A DNA stretch of 64,000 nt from Euryarchaeota archaeon UBA256 (lineage in GTDB: Archaea; Thermoplasmatota; Poseidoniia; Poseidoniales; Poseidoniaceae). The DNA lies in contig DACE01000029.1 in assembly GCA_002494645.1 (NCBI GenBank), positions 217-64,216 on the forward strand, given 5' to 3'. A program made the position numbers and the translations under genes. Of this stretch, positions 38,125-47,134 are shown in pieces (position 1 is the first letter of the stretch; every line of letters begins with the position of its first letter). A model generated the notes under the pieces. It was not told where the DNA came from and made no database searches. It saw nothing but the letters and a program-made list of their open reading frames with translations.

Positions 38125-39147
38125 ATGGTCGTACTCAACATCGCCATCATCGGCTCCGATGACCTCGCTAAAAGCATCGCAAAAGCCGCCGATCAACGTG
38201 ACGTGCACACCTACGTACACAAGGAAGCGGGAGAGGGCGGCCCGCGCATTCTTTCGCTCATTCGTCCGGCAAAATATCCTGAGCGTTTGCCCCCATTTCT
38301 CAATGCCTTGTCAACAGCACGCGTCGGCATTGTTGAGGTGACTGCCATCGATGCCACGCTGGGCGAGGTCTTGGTGGCCTTTGCCAGTGCGGGTATCGAG
38401 AGCGGGCTTGCAGTACTCAACCCGCCACAGGGTGGATGGATTGACGAAGACCAAGCGGCCATGTTGTTCAAGCAAGCGGGTTTGAAGGATTGGACCTTTG
38501 AAAGCAATGATGGCGTCCACCTTCGCGAGTGCCTGTACACATTGATGGACGAAAAGAAACCGGAACTTCTCGCCAATACGCAAGCTCCTCTCGTTCTACC
38601 TGTTGACCAACACTTCAATGTCAAAGGCATCGGACTGGTTGCTATTGGTTATGTGCAAGCAGGGAGCGTCAACGTACACGATGAATTGTTATTGCTCCCA
38701 GCACGGGGGCCTGGTACGGCAAAATCACTGCAAGTCATGGATGATGACGTGCCCGTCGCCTCGGCAGGTGACCGTGTGGGCTTGGCCCTGCGAAATGCCA
38801 AGGAAGACCATTTGACTGGAAGCACCATCATCGTCCACCCTGCGGTAGAAGACAAGCAAACTGGAATCACCCCCCCTCTTGCGATTGAACAGCACAACAC
38901 ATCACTGATTCATTTGAAAACCTCACCTTTCCAAAAACGAGTTTTGGCGAAGGGAGACGTCGTCCATGCGAGCGTGGACTTGCAATTCGTTGTTGGCAGA
39001 GTCGACAACGCTGAAGGCGAACACCTCACCGTGAAATGGGAAAGTCCGCTGTTCATCCGCACCACGGACCCTCCCTCAATTCTTTTAGCGCAACTTGATT
39101 CAAGGCCTCGAATCATGGGTTCAGCACGAGCAGAACGTCAAGATTAA
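38125..39147 (+). CDS. EF-Tu/SelB-like protein with degenerate GTPase domain
   Basis: 340 residues from ATG 38125, behind GGTGGGG (a TTG at 38113 is the longer option). The C-terminal half (from about residue 155) has the two beta-barrels of elongation factors: PVDQHFNVKGIGLVAIGYVQAGSV, DELLLLP, GDRVGLALRN, then a third barrel. The N-terminal 130 residues keep a Rossmann-like layout but the P-loop is reduced to GSDDLAKS (residues 10-17, Ala in place of the invariant Gly), and DxxG and NKxD are missing. Archaea have similar pseudo-GTPase relatives of EF-1alpha/SelB. Probably a translation-associated or regulatory factor that does not hydrolyse GTP. Confidence 0.78.
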   Translation: MVVLNIAIIGSDDLAKSIAKAADQRDVHTYVHKEAGEGGPRILSLIRPAKYPERLPPFLNALSTARVGIVEVTAIDATLGEVLVAFASAGIESGLAVLNPPQGGWIDEDQAAMLFKQAGLKDWTFESNDGVHLRECLYTLMDEKKPELLANTQAPLVLPVDQHFNVKGIGLVAIGYVQAGSVNVHDELLLLPARGPGTAKSLQVMDDDVPVASAGDRVGLALRNAKEDHLTGSTIIVHPAVEDKQTGITPPLAIEQHNTSLIHLKTSPFQKRVLAKGDVVHASVDLQFVVGRVDNAEGEHLTVKWESPLFIRTTDPPSILLAQLDSRPRIMGSARAERQD

Positions 39148-39247
39148 ATTCGGCCTCGGCGAAATTCCAACTCGGAAATTTCACGGCTCTTGAGGTGGAT
39201 GTTTTGCGGTGGTTTCTTAACCTCGCACCAATGGACCAAGGAACGGG

Positions 39248-40708
39248 ATGCACGAAATTGGGCAGCGTTCTGTACCAACGAGTGAGACGGACACGGAAGT
39301 GTTCTCGTCGCTTCGGTTGGCAGAATCATCGGAACGGGTGAACATTCATCTGGATGAGCGCATGCTGAGCATCCAAGGTCGTCGGACCACGGCGATCAAT
39401 GTCAGAATGGGGGCGATCGATACCGTTCAGCACCATTCAACTCACCTCGTCCCTGCATGGTTGGTTGTTTTGGGAGCCGCATTTATGTGGATCGGATACC
39501 GATTATTGGTCCCACCCCTGTACCGCCTTGCCTTCATCGGCCTGGGAGCATTGCTCATCTTGGCTCGAGTTTTCACCAAGCAGCCGACCTTCACCGTTCA
39601 CGCTTCATCGGGAGATTCTCACGTTCTTTTCGGAAATGAAGCAACCTTGCATCGCCTCGGATTCATGGTTAACAAAGTGCTAAAGGGAAAATCCATTGAG
39701 GAGGCCCGAACCAATTACGAAGCCATTCTTGCAGTCAGTTTTCGTGACTGGAATGATTCCGAAATACTCCCCGCTCCGGATTTACCAGTTATCATCCACC
39801 AACCTGTTTCTATCGACCGTTTACTCCACCCAACCGAGAATGAACCCGTCATGGCTGCACAGACAGATGACCAAATGGACTGGTTACCAACCGACGATGC
39901 AACTCCTCCCGCCCCTTCACTTTTACCCAGTTTCTTGAACACCTACTACGGCCAGCAAAGTCAGGCGGAGAGCAGTTCCTACGGTCCCGACCACCGCCCA
40001 GGGCCCCTCGCACACCCCATTCTTGTCCCTGTCCCAGTAGCACCCCCCATGCATCAAGAGGTGGGGAGGGCAACGGGTGAAGCGCCCCAACCTTTGCCCT
40101 CATTTTGGGGACGCTCAGAAGTTCATATTCCATCCCAGCATCAATCAATCGAATCGGAACTGGATGACGATGAAGAATTGCTGGACGCCGAACTTGTCGA
40201 TGACATCGCCGAGCCTGAAGTGGAGTCCGATCCGCAAGCCAGCCAGCCTGAGACACATCAAGTTCTGAAAAACCGAGAGCCCCGCAGGATTGAGGATACT
40301 CCGTTTAGGCCACGACGGGTCACTGGATTCTCTTCTCGCCAGCCTCAAAGCCGAGGCTTTTTTACCCGTTTAAGAGACGTATCGGTCAGTTTGATGAGGA
40401 ATTCCATTGCACCCGCTAGCCCTTCGCCCTATGCTACGACTGAAACATCAGGAGCACTTCGCGAGAGCACCGAGAATAACACACCTCCCAATGAAGAGAT
40501 TTTAGACCGCTTATCGATTGAAAAAGGTGGGTTGCTCGAACAAGCGGAGGCCGACCGAATCGCCGCACGAGCACGCGCCATACTGGCTACTGCAGAGGAC
40601 CTCACGAGTGAGACTCAGGAAAACTTTGACGACCTTTCCTTTGGAGATTTAACCCCCACGATATCTGAAGACGAGAAGGTCAATGTTCGCCGCTTGGATG
40701 ATGATTGA
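39248..40708 (+). CDS. membrane protein with two helices and long disordered region
   Basis: 486 residues. Residues 17-60 form beta strands like a small PH-type domain, two hydrophobic helices (about 70-88 and 93-107) follow, then more beta structure (FTVHASSGDSHVLFGN) to about residue 145. The remaining 340 residues are low-complexity, Pro/Gln/Glu-rich and presumably disordered, with an acidic patch DDDEELLDAELVDDIAEPEVE and a terminal helix rich in Ala/Arg (EADRIAARARAILATAEDL). No family recognised. It converges on the PfkB gene with a one-base gap. Confidence 0.6.
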   Translation: MHEIGQRSVPTSETDTEVFSSLRLAESSERVNIHLDERMLSIQGRRTTAINVRMGAIDTVQHHSTHLVPAWLVVLGAAFMWIGYRLLVPPLYRLAFIGLGALLILARVFTKQPTFTVHASSGDSHVLFGNEATLHRLGFMVNKVLKGKSIEEARTNYEAILAVSFRDWNDSEILPAPDLPVIIHQPVSIDRLLHPTENEPVMAAQTDDQMDWLPTDDATPPAPSLLPSFLNTYYGQQSQAESSSYGPDHRPGPLAHPILVPVPVAPPMHQEVGRATGEAPQPLPSFWGRSEVHIPSQHQSIESELDDDEELLDAELVDDIAEPEVESDPQASQPETHQVLKNREPRRIEDTPFRPRRVTGFSSRQPQSRGFFTRLRDVSVSLMRNSIAPASPSPYATTETSGALRESTENNTPPNEEILDRLSIEKGGLLEQAEADRIAARARAILATAEDLTSETQENFDDLSFGDLTPTISEDEKVNVRRLDDD

Positions 40709-40709
40709 T

Positions 40710-41633
40710 TCAAAGGCCAAGCATCTTTCGATAGCTCAAGTAGCGGTCGTCAAAATCTTGAATCGTTAATTCTCGCAAGGCGTCGGTTCCAAAGGCTTCG
40801 AGTGTAAAACTCGCCATAACGGTCGCCATCATAAGACCGTCACGTAATTCTGCAGTTTCCAATGCCTGCGTCCGTTGGGAAAGGTGTGAGGCAAGAGCGC
40901 CTGCAAAGGTATCACCGCATCCAGTCGGGTCAACGAGATGAGCAGTCGGATAGGCGGGAAGCGCCAACAAATCGCCCTCGTGAAGCGCAAGCACACCGTG
41001 TTCGCCGCGTTTGATGATGAGCGTGGCTGTTTTCGTCTGCTCGGCCAAATCCTGCATGGCCCTCACCAGATTATCTTCTTGAGAAAGCATTCGTGCTTCC
41101 CCGTCATTGATGATGACGATATCCGAAGCCGTCATTACTTCAAGCAGTTCATCACGAGCAATGTCGATCCAGAGATTCATTGAGTCAAGCATGGTAAGTC
41201 GAAGAGGTGAGGTTTGCTCAATCACGTTTCGTTGGATTGCAGGGTGAAGGTTCGCACAAAAAAGAATGGCTGGTTCTTTGGCGTGTTCGGGTACTCTCGG
41301 TTCAAAATGCTCAAACACATTGAGATGAGTTGCTCGTGTTTCAGCCTCAGCCATTGCACCGTGATAAGCCCCTTCCCATCGGAACGTTTCCCCATCAGCC
41401 ACTTCAAGCCCGCTGAGTTCAAGCCCTGAATGTGCTAAGATTTCACGGTCGCTTTCGGCGAAATCAGAGCCAACGACGCCCACGAGGTGAGCATTGGAGC
41501 CATTGTGGAGACGCTGAACGAATTGGCACGATAAGCCGCTGTAGGTAGCAGAACCCCCCAAAGCATTGGTCACAGAGCCTGCTGGGGATTCAACTGAGTC
41601 GTATGCGATACTTCCAACGATAAGAACACTCAT
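40710..41633 (-). CDS. PfkB-family carbohydrate/nucleoside kinase
   Basis: A 307-residue ribokinase-fold kinase. It has the N-terminal di-glycine substrate motif (NALGGSATYSGLS) and the C-terminal PfkB signature with anion hole and catalytic Asp (VDPTGCGDTFAGALASHL). Substrate may be ribose, fructose, adenosine or another sugar; the sequence alone does not decide. It lies 18 bases downstream of the biotin carboxylase gene on the same strand, so they may be co-transcribed. Confidence 0.88.
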   Translation of the reverse strand: MSVLIVGSIAYDSVESPAGSVTNALGGSATYSGLSCQFVQRLHNGSNAHLVGVVGSDFAESDREILAHSGLELSGLEVADGETFRWEGAYHGAMAEAETRATHLNVFEHFEPRVPEHAKEPAILFCANLHPAIQRNVIEQTSPLRLTMLDSMNLWIDIARDELLEVMTASDIVIINDGEARMLSQEDNLVRAMQDLAEQTKTATLIIKRGEHGVLALHEGDLLALPAYPTAHLVDPTGCGDTFAGALASHLSQRTQALETAELRDGLMMATVMASFTLEAFGTDALRELTIQDFDDRYLSYRKMLGL

Positions 41634-41651
41634 AGTAAACCACGTCCAATG

Positions 41652-42992
41652 TCATCCAAGAAGCTCTTGATGCATATCGATGTACTGAATGGTGATATCA
41701 CCATTGTTGAAATCCTTCTCATCCATTATCCGGCGGTGCAGTGGAATCAGATGCTCCACACCTGTGATGATGGTTTCGTCAAGTGCTGTTTTCATTCGGG
41801 CGATGGCGTCCTCACGGTCACGCCCCCAGACGAGTAATTTTGCGAGAAGAGAGTCAAAACATCCCGGCATCTCGTACCCCGGGTGAGCGTGTGTATCACA
41901 ACGCACGCCAAACCCACTTGGGAAATGGCACTCCCACAATCGGCCTGGACTGGGTACGAATTCGCGAGGGTCTTCTGCATTGAGTCGGCATTGGATGGAG
42001 TGTCCTCGCCAAGTAATATCCTCTTGAGCAAGCGGCAATGCTTCACCTTGTGCAACTCGAATTCCGAGTTCAACGAGATTGTGACCGGTAATCAATTCGG
42101 TGACGGTGTGCTCTACTTGAACTCGCGGATTGACTTCAAGGAAGTAGAAATCGCCGTTAGCATCACGAAGGAATTCAAAGGTTGCAAGGCCCTTGTAGCC
42201 AACGGATTCCGCTCCTCGGCAAACAAGGTCACCGATCTCTGCTCGCTTGGCATCATCCAACCAAGGCCCTTCTTCAACCAACTTCTGATGGCGTCGTTGG
42301 ATGGAGCAAAAGCGTTCACCGAAATGAATCGCTTTCTTACCGTCTGCAAGAACCTGAAACTCCACGTGTTGAGCCCCTTGTATGTATTTCTCAACGAAGA
42401 CCCGTTCATCACCGAAGGCCGACCTTGCTCGTGATTGACAGAGTTTGAGAGCGCCTTCAAATTCATCGGCCTTCTCGACAATTTGCATCCCTATGCCCCC
42501 GCCGCCGGCTGCTGCTTTGATGATGACGGGATAACCGATTTCATCAGCGAGTTGACGTGCGACATCGGCACTGGAAATCGGTTCTGAAGAGCCTTTCGCG
42601 GTTGGAAGGCCGGCTGCTTCCATCGCTGCTCGGGCCTCAATTTTGTCACCAAGTAAGGTGATCACACCTGATGCTGGACCGATGAAGGTAATCCCTTCTT
42701 CTTCGAGACGAGCGACGAAGGCGGCATTCTCGGCCAAGAATCCATAACCTGGGTGTACGGCATCGCATTCCAATTCCTTTGCGGCCTGAATGACTGATTC
42801 GATGTCGAGATAGGAGTCCAAGGGGTTGCTACGATAGTTGGGGTAAGCAATGTCTGCCATACGAACGGGAAGTGAGAGTCGGTCTTCTCGACCGTGTATA
42901 ATCGCCGCCTCAATGCCCATATCACGCAAGGTACGGAGGATGCGGAGCGCAATTTCGCCTCGGTTCGCAATGAGAACACGCTTGAAGCCCAT
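41652..42992 (-). CDS. accC: biotin carboxylase subunit of acetyl-/propionyl-CoA carboxylase
   Basis: A 446-residue biotin carboxylase that charges a biotin carrier with CO2 using ATP and bicarbonate. Seen: N-terminal KRVLIANRGEIALRI, the ATP-grasp glycine loop KAAAGGGGIGM, EKYIQGAQHVEFQVLADG, FLEVNPRVQVEHTVTE and the C-terminal RLNAEDP. No biotinyl or carboxyltransferase domain is attached, and their genes are not in this window. It could provide malonyl-CoA for the giant synthase or run propionyl-CoA metabolism; archaeal enzymes of this family often accept both acetyl- and propionyl-CoA. Start ATG 42992 is preceded by GGGTGAT. Confidence 0.93.
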   Translation of the reverse strand: MGFKRVLIANRGEIALRILRTLRDMGIEAAIIHGREDRLSLPVRMADIAYPNYRSNPLDSYLDIESVIQAAKELECDAVHPGYGFLAENAAFVARLEEEGITFIGPASGVITLLGDKIEARAAMEAAGLPTAKGSSEPISSADVARQLADEIGYPVIIKAAAGGGGIGMQIVEKADEFEGALKLCQSRARSAFGDERVFVEKYIQGAQHVEFQVLADGKKAIHFGERFCSIQRRHQKLVEEGPWLDDAKRAEIGDLVCRGAESVGYKGLATFEFLRDANGDFYFLEVNPRVQVEHTVTELITGHNLVELGIRVAQGEALPLAQEDITWRGHSIQCRLNAEDPREFVPSPGRLWECHFPSGFGVRCDTHAHPGYEMPGCFDSLLAKLLVWGRDREDAIARMKTALDETIITGVEHLIPLHRRIMDEKDFNNGDITIQYIDMHQELLG

Positions 42993-43055
42993 ACATCACC
43001 CTCAACCGAAGCAATCTATGAGCAAAGCGGTGATATCCCACGCAGAAGAACGGAT

Positions 43056-44111
43056 TCAAGATGGGCGTTCTACCACGGATTCGTCTTCCCCCTGAACATA
43101 AGCGACAGCACGAACAAAAGGCTGACTACGAGGACGAAACATAGAGCGCCTCATCATCCTCAAGATACCTCGTAACGTCACAAGCATTCTCTTGAATGAG
43201 CGCCATGGATGGCGAATGATACGCAGTGGATTTCCAATGCCAGCTAACGGATATTGCAATTGCTCCATCATGGTCATTGGAATGTGTTCATCAATCCCGT
43301 ATACGGTGGGGCGTTTGTCTTTTGGCATGTAATAGGTTCCAAAGATTAAATCCCACAGAGGCAAGAAGGTCGAATAATTACACCAAATAGCATCCTCCTC
43401 ATTGGAATGGTGCCAGTGATGAAATTCTGGCGTCATGATAATTCTTGAGAGCGGACGCAACCAGAGACGAACGTTTGCATGTAGAAAAAGACCGAGCAAA
43501 ATTTGAGCGATGGCGATCAATCCTGAGGTTTCTGGGGAAAATCCCGCCGCGATGAGAAAGAAAAATGCTGGGGCGATCAGCGTACCATCGAAAGGATGCG
43601 CACGAAAACCGCTGGCCCAGTCCATGTCCTCCGGCGAATGATGAATGGCATGGAAACGCCAGAGTTGAGGCACCTCATGGTAGAAACGATGGGTCCAATA
43701 CCCCACCAAATCAAACAACATTACGCCCACAATGAGAAGATATGGCTCAGGTATTGACTGGACGTAGGGGCGAAGTAACAATCCGGGAATCCAAGCAAAA
43801 CTCAACACGCCGACGAGAATTGCAGCAACTAAACCAATACTTTGGAGGACGGGGGAGGCCAGCGCATAACCTACGTCGAGTTCGAGGTGAGGGCGACGGA
43901 AGCCCTGATGGTCGTGACGGGGAAAGAGACGCTCAAAGGGCACTACGAGTATGAAGAGAACGATAACTGCCCCCAAACCATCTTGGTTATTTGATACGGC
44001 ATAGCCAGCAAGTGCTAGTGCCAGGATTCGGAGCACAATTGCCCGAGGCCATCCACCGACGGGTGGAAGACGAGGGGCTGCTGGGACGTTCGCATCCCTG
44101 GGATGAGTCAT
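43056..44111 (-). CDS. fatty acid hydroxylase / sterol desaturase family membrane diiron enzyme
   Basis: 351 residues from ATG 44111 (a TTG at 44129 would extend it by 6). At least four membrane helices and the eight-histidine signature of the family: HRFYHEVP, HAIHHSPED and FHHWHH plus the upstream conserved WTHR. These ligate two irons and insert oxygen into acyl chains, sterols or carotenoids. It is transcribed toward the biotin carboxylase gene on the opposite side of a 63-base gap on the same strand. Substrate is not determined; a fatty acyl or isoprenoid lipid is likely given the context. Confidence 0.88.
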   Translation of the reverse strand: MTHPRDANVPAAPRLPPVGGWPRAIVLRILALALAGYAVSNNQDGLGAVIVLFILVVPFERLFPRHDHQGFRRPHLELDVGYALASPVLQSIGLVAAILVGVLSFAWIPGLLLRPYVQSIPEPYLLIVGVMLFDLVGYWTHRFYHEVPQLWRFHAIHHSPEDMDWASGFRAHPFDGTLIAPAFFFLIAAGFSPETSGLIAIAQILLGLFLHANVRLWLRPLSRIIMTPEFHHWHHSNEEDAIWCNYSTFLPLWDLIFGTYYMPKDKRPTVYGIDEHIPMTMMEQLQYPLAGIGNPLRIIRHPWRSFKRMLVTLRGILRMMRRSMFRPRSQPFVRAVAYVQGEDESVVERPS

Positions 44112-44208
44112 AATGTTGTGATGCTCCAATGCTTCTTATCATTTCTCTCAGAGTGTGCACATCAATTGACCGAAATACGGAAGGAATAGGGTTTGAAAAT
44201 GGGAAAAA

Positions 44209-44733
44209 ATGGCATCAAAAAGAAAAATAATGCCGAGATTTGATAACCCCCTACGCCTATGGGTCAACATGAGCGGAGCAGAGGCAACAGGCAGCAGTGT
44301 GCTGCGAAAACTAGCGGGTAAGGACTTGAACAACGATGGGCGAATCATCAATTTAGTCGTATGTGGGAATTCAAAATTTTATGATTATTCCTTCCTTGAA
44401 ACCGAAATTGAACAGTGGGTCAAATACCATGGTTATCCCGACGTGATCATTCTTGGCGGGGCGAGTGGGGTCGACTTTCTCGCAGAGCGATGGGCCGATA
44501 ACAACAACATTCCCATCGCAGTTTTCACCGAAGCTTGGGCAGGTCCGCGTTCTTCAGATGGAGTAGATTCCGGACGTCCCGAAGCGATTGCAGACCTTGG
44601 GAAACGAATGCTCAAACATGCGACACATATGTTGGCCTTTCCGGGACCCGATTCGGTTTGGACCAAACGAATGGAAGATTTAGCACAAGCCGCTGCTGTG
44701 CCGGTGGTCAGCATACCTCTACCGGAAGAGTGA
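44209..44733 (+). CDS. SLOG-family (DUF2493-like) Rossmann protein
   Basis: 174 residues with a SLOG fold: VVCGNSKFYDYSFLETEIEQW, the glycine-rich LGGASGVDFLAERWADNNNIPIAVF and a C-terminal LAFPGPDSVWTKRMEDLAQ strand-helix. This matches the DUF2493/YspA pattern (S/A-G-x-A-x-G-x-D-x-L-A). Such domains bind nucleotides or nucleotide-derived ligands. No partner nuclease or effector is adjacent, so a defence role is not indicated. A second ATG at 44230 could be the true start. It converges on the flavin reductase gene with a three-base gap. Confidence 0.72.
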   Translation: MASKRKIMPRFDNPLRLWVNMSGAEATGSSVLRKLAGKDLNNDGRIINLVVCGNSKFYDYSFLETEIEQWVKYHGYPDVIILGGASGVDFLAERWADNNNIPIAVFTEAWAGPRSSDGVDSGRPEAIADLGKRMLKHATHMLAFPGPDSVWTKRMEDLAQAAAVPVVSIPLPEE

Positions 44734-44736
44734 ACA

Positions 44737-45984
44737 TCAGTAGACGTCTCGAAGGTAACGTTTCTGTTCCTTCATCATCGTCTTTTCGATAAAATGTGTT
44801 GCGTCGTCAAGGGACATGCCACCGTGTTCAACGGCAATGTCAATCAGTGCTCTATGAACGTCTTTGGCCATGTATTGCTTATCACCACAGATGTAGAAAT
44901 AAGCACCGCGCTCAAACCACTCCCAGACTTCTGCGCCGTGTTCTTTCAAGCGGTGTTGAACATAGATTTTCTCTTCTTGGTCACGTGACCATGCCGTGGT
45001 AAATTGGTACAGGTGGCCTTCGTCAATCCATTGTTCGATTTCATCCTTGTAGTAGAATTCAGTTTTCTCAGACTGATCACCAAAGAAGAGCCAGTTTTTA
45101 CCCGTACCACCGTCATGAACTCGTTGTTCCATGAAGGCACGGAAAGGAGCAATTCCTGTTCCAGGGCCAACCATGATGATGTCGGTTTCTTTGTCTTCTG
45201 GGAGAATAAAGGACTTGGTCGGTGACATGAAGACACCTATTGGAGCTCCTGAAGTATCAATTTCATCAGCCATGAATTGGGTGCAAAGGCCACCTCGTGC
45301 TCTTCCGTTGTATTCGAAACGAACAATCCCCACGGTCAATTCAACAAAACCAGGGTGCGCATCGTGCGAGGAGGCAATAGAGTAGAGGCGAGGTTTGAGG
45401 CGGTCGGCAAGTTCAAGGAATTCGTCGTGGGAGTATTTGACATCAAACTCACGCATGATGTCGATATAATCACGGGTCCAGAGGTAGTTTTCAATGGCTT
45501 TGGCGTCAGCCGTGATGGCTTCAACTTGAGAGGCAGGGTCGTCAGAAGCAACGGAGGGTCGAAGCGGGGTCGTTGCGTCTTCAGTGGCTTGCCAGGTCTC
45601 ATTATTACGTGAGCGGGATACAATGCTCATGGAAATTTTCATGCCGCTTGAAATCACTTTTTCAGTCAATGATTGGACGAACTTCTTATTGGCGAGGTGG
45701 ACTTCAAAATCCTTTTTCAAAGCCTCACGAAGCGTACGGTCACCCTTGTGAGTGCTGACCTCGGCATCGGGATTCCAACCCTGAACTTCAATCAACTCGT
45801 CAACGATGTGAGGCGGGTTCTCTGCGACGACACCAAGCGCATCGCCGACCTTGTAGTCCAAACCTGAATCTCCGAGTTCAAAGACGATGTGTCGGGTTTC
45901 TTTTCTGGACCCAGCACCGTTGAGAATGAAATTCTCAGTAATTTTACTCATGTAGGGATTTTTTGCAGACCAACCATCAGCCAT
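44737..45984 (-). CDS. FAD/NADPH reductase module (CysJ/P450-reductase-like, no FMN domain)
   Basis: A 415-residue flavoprotein. The order is the sulfite reductase/cytochrome P450 reductase FAD-binding layout with its connecting insert (about 20-200), FAD motif RLYSIASS, then RGGLCTQFMAD, and an NADP-binding domain with GPGTGIAPFRAFMEQR, FFGDQ and YICGDKQYMAKDV. The N-terminal FMN flavodoxin domain found in CysJ is absent, so electrons must be passed to another protein. The physiological partner (a ferredoxin, flavodoxin, or the diiron oxygenases in this window) is unknown. Confidence 0.85.
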   Translation of the reverse strand: MADGWSAKNPYMSKITENFILNGAGSRKETRHIVFELGDSGLDYKVGDALGVVAENPPHIVDELIEVQGWNPDAEVSTHKGDRTLREALKKDFEVHLANKKFVQSLTEKVISSGMKISMSIVSRSRNNETWQATEDATTPLRPSVASDDPASQVEAITADAKAIENYLWTRDYIDIMREFDVKYSHDEFLELADRLKPRLYSIASSHDAHPGFVELTVGIVRFEYNGRARGGLCTQFMADEIDTSGAPIGVFMSPTKSFILPEDKETDIIMVGPGTGIAPFRAFMEQRVHDGGTGKNWLFFGDQSEKTEFYYKDEIEQWIDEGHLYQFTTAWSRDQEEKIYVQHRLKEHGAEVWEWFERGAYFYICGDKQYMAKDVHRALIDIAVEHGGMSLDDATHFIEKTMMKEQKRYLRDVY

Positions 45985-46128
45985 ACCTTCACCTCAACCA
46001 CACAGTGGCGATGGTTTTCCCATCTAAGGTTGCTTTATCATCATTGGTATGAATTCACATCGGCGCAGAGGTCCAAAATTCAGCCACCGTGAAGCACCGA
46101 TGGGAAGAAGAGGGGGGGCGTGTTGGGG

Positions 46129-46938
46129 ATGCTCATGGACCATCGCATCGTGATGCTGGGGACTGGAAATGCATTCCTCCCTCACGGCAGACACCATTCG
46201 TTTGCGATGTTTGACCGTCAACACATCATCGATGCCCCACCAACCGCACTTGCAGGTATGCGAAGGATTGGTTATTCGCCAGCGGACCTTCGGACCATCT
46301 TCATCACGCATGTTCACGGAGACCATGTCTTTGGATTTCCCTTCTTATTGCTCGAACGCAAATACATTTCCGACCGAGAACAACTCCAACCGCTTCGCGT
46401 TGTTGGCTCATCCATCGTGAGGGAACGCCTGACTCACTTGTGTCAACTCGCCTTTCCGGGCTCCTTGGAGAGCGTCCTTGAGACGGTTGTGTGGGATGAG
46501 CGCGAAATCGGATCGACCGATGACGGTTGGACCTGGGAACGTTTTGAAGTTCATCATGAAGATGCCGTGGAACCTCATGGTTATCGCTTTGAACATCAAA
46601 GCGGTGCAAATTTTGTACACAGCGGAGATTCCGGTCCGTGTGAAGCACTCCACGAAGCCATCGAACGGTCCGCAATCGCCATTCTCGAGATGGGCTTTCC
46701 CGATTGGGTTCCCTCAACCCATCATCACAAACCAAAGGATGTTGAGGCTTTAGCCCTGCGCTGCCAAACTCCACTCGCCATCACCCATACCTTCATCGAT
46801 GAAAGGACGGAGTTTGAAACGACGCTCACGAAGGAAGTTCCAAGACTTCCTCAGCATGTCACCCAACTTTCAGATGGTGCCACCATTTCATGGGAAAAAG
46901 GGACATGGCTTATTGCGGATTTATCTAATGGTTCGTGA
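46129..46938 (+). CDS. metallo-beta-lactamase-fold hydrolase (RNase Z-like)
   Basis: About 269 residues from ATG 46129; GTG 46120 and ATG 46135 are alternatives. The MBL zinc motif is THVHGDH, followed by a downstream SGDSGPCE and the C-terminal THTFIDER histidine. N-terminal VMLGTGNAFLPHGRHHS is the RNase Z/arylsulfatase-like start (LGTG). It could be tRNA 3' processing or another phosphodiesterase; I would not claim RNase Z because the length and exosite are not typical. A polyT tract just after the stop suggests that its transcript ends there. Confidence 0.8.
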   Translation: MLMDHRIVMLGTGNAFLPHGRHHSFAMFDRQHIIDAPPTALAGMRRIGYSPADLRTIFITHVHGDHVFGFPFLLLERKYISDREQLQPLRVVGSSIVRERLTHLCQLAFPGSLESVLETVVWDEREIGSTDDGWTWERFEVHHEDAVEPHGYRFEHQSGANFVHSGDSGPCEALHEAIERSAIAILEMGFPDWVPSTHHHKPKDVEALALRCQTPLAITHTFIDERTEFETTLTKEVPRLPQHVTQLSDGATISWEKGTWLIADLSNGS

Positions 46939-46951
46939 TGGCTCCAAAATG

Positions 46952-46967
46952 TTCTTTTTGCATTTTT
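46952..46967 (+). terminator. poly-T archaeal terminator candidate
   Basis: Two T tracts (TTCTTTTT and ATTTTT) begin 14 bases after the stop of the MBL hydrolase gene, in an otherwise GC-balanced sequence. Oligo-T on the coding strand is the usual archaeal termination signal. Confidence 0.5.
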
Positions 46968-47134
46968 ACCCGCTGTCTTTATATTAGCATATGAGCCGTT
47001 CCTTGTTCACAAATCACAACCTTCCAAAGGATGGAGTGGACAGGCATATAAGGGGGACTCGGACTCAAGGCACATATGGCGTTGGGTCTGAAAACGACCC
47101 TTTGCTATTAGGTATAAAAGCGAGGTGAACATGT
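46968..47134 (+). promoter_or_regulatory. promoter and possible replication-origin region upstream of orc1/cdc6
   Basis: This stretch holds TATA-like elements at 47046-47051 (CATATAAGG) and 47113-47119 (TATAAAA), and a GAGGTGA ribosome-binding site at 47122-47128, 6 bases before the ATG. Archaeal origins often lie next to orc1/cdc6, and this is the only sizeable gap beside the gene. I could not find a convincing origin recognition box; TTCCAAAGGATGGA at about 47029 is only a weak imperfect inverted element. Confidence 0.4.

Noticed and set aside
39144..39329. 61-codon minus-strand frame ending in a TTAA overlap with the stop of the elongation-factor-like gene
   Set aside because: The C-terminal half looks basic and protein-like, but no credible start or ribosome-binding site exists and it overlaps the N-terminus of the gene at 39248; kept out for lack of support.
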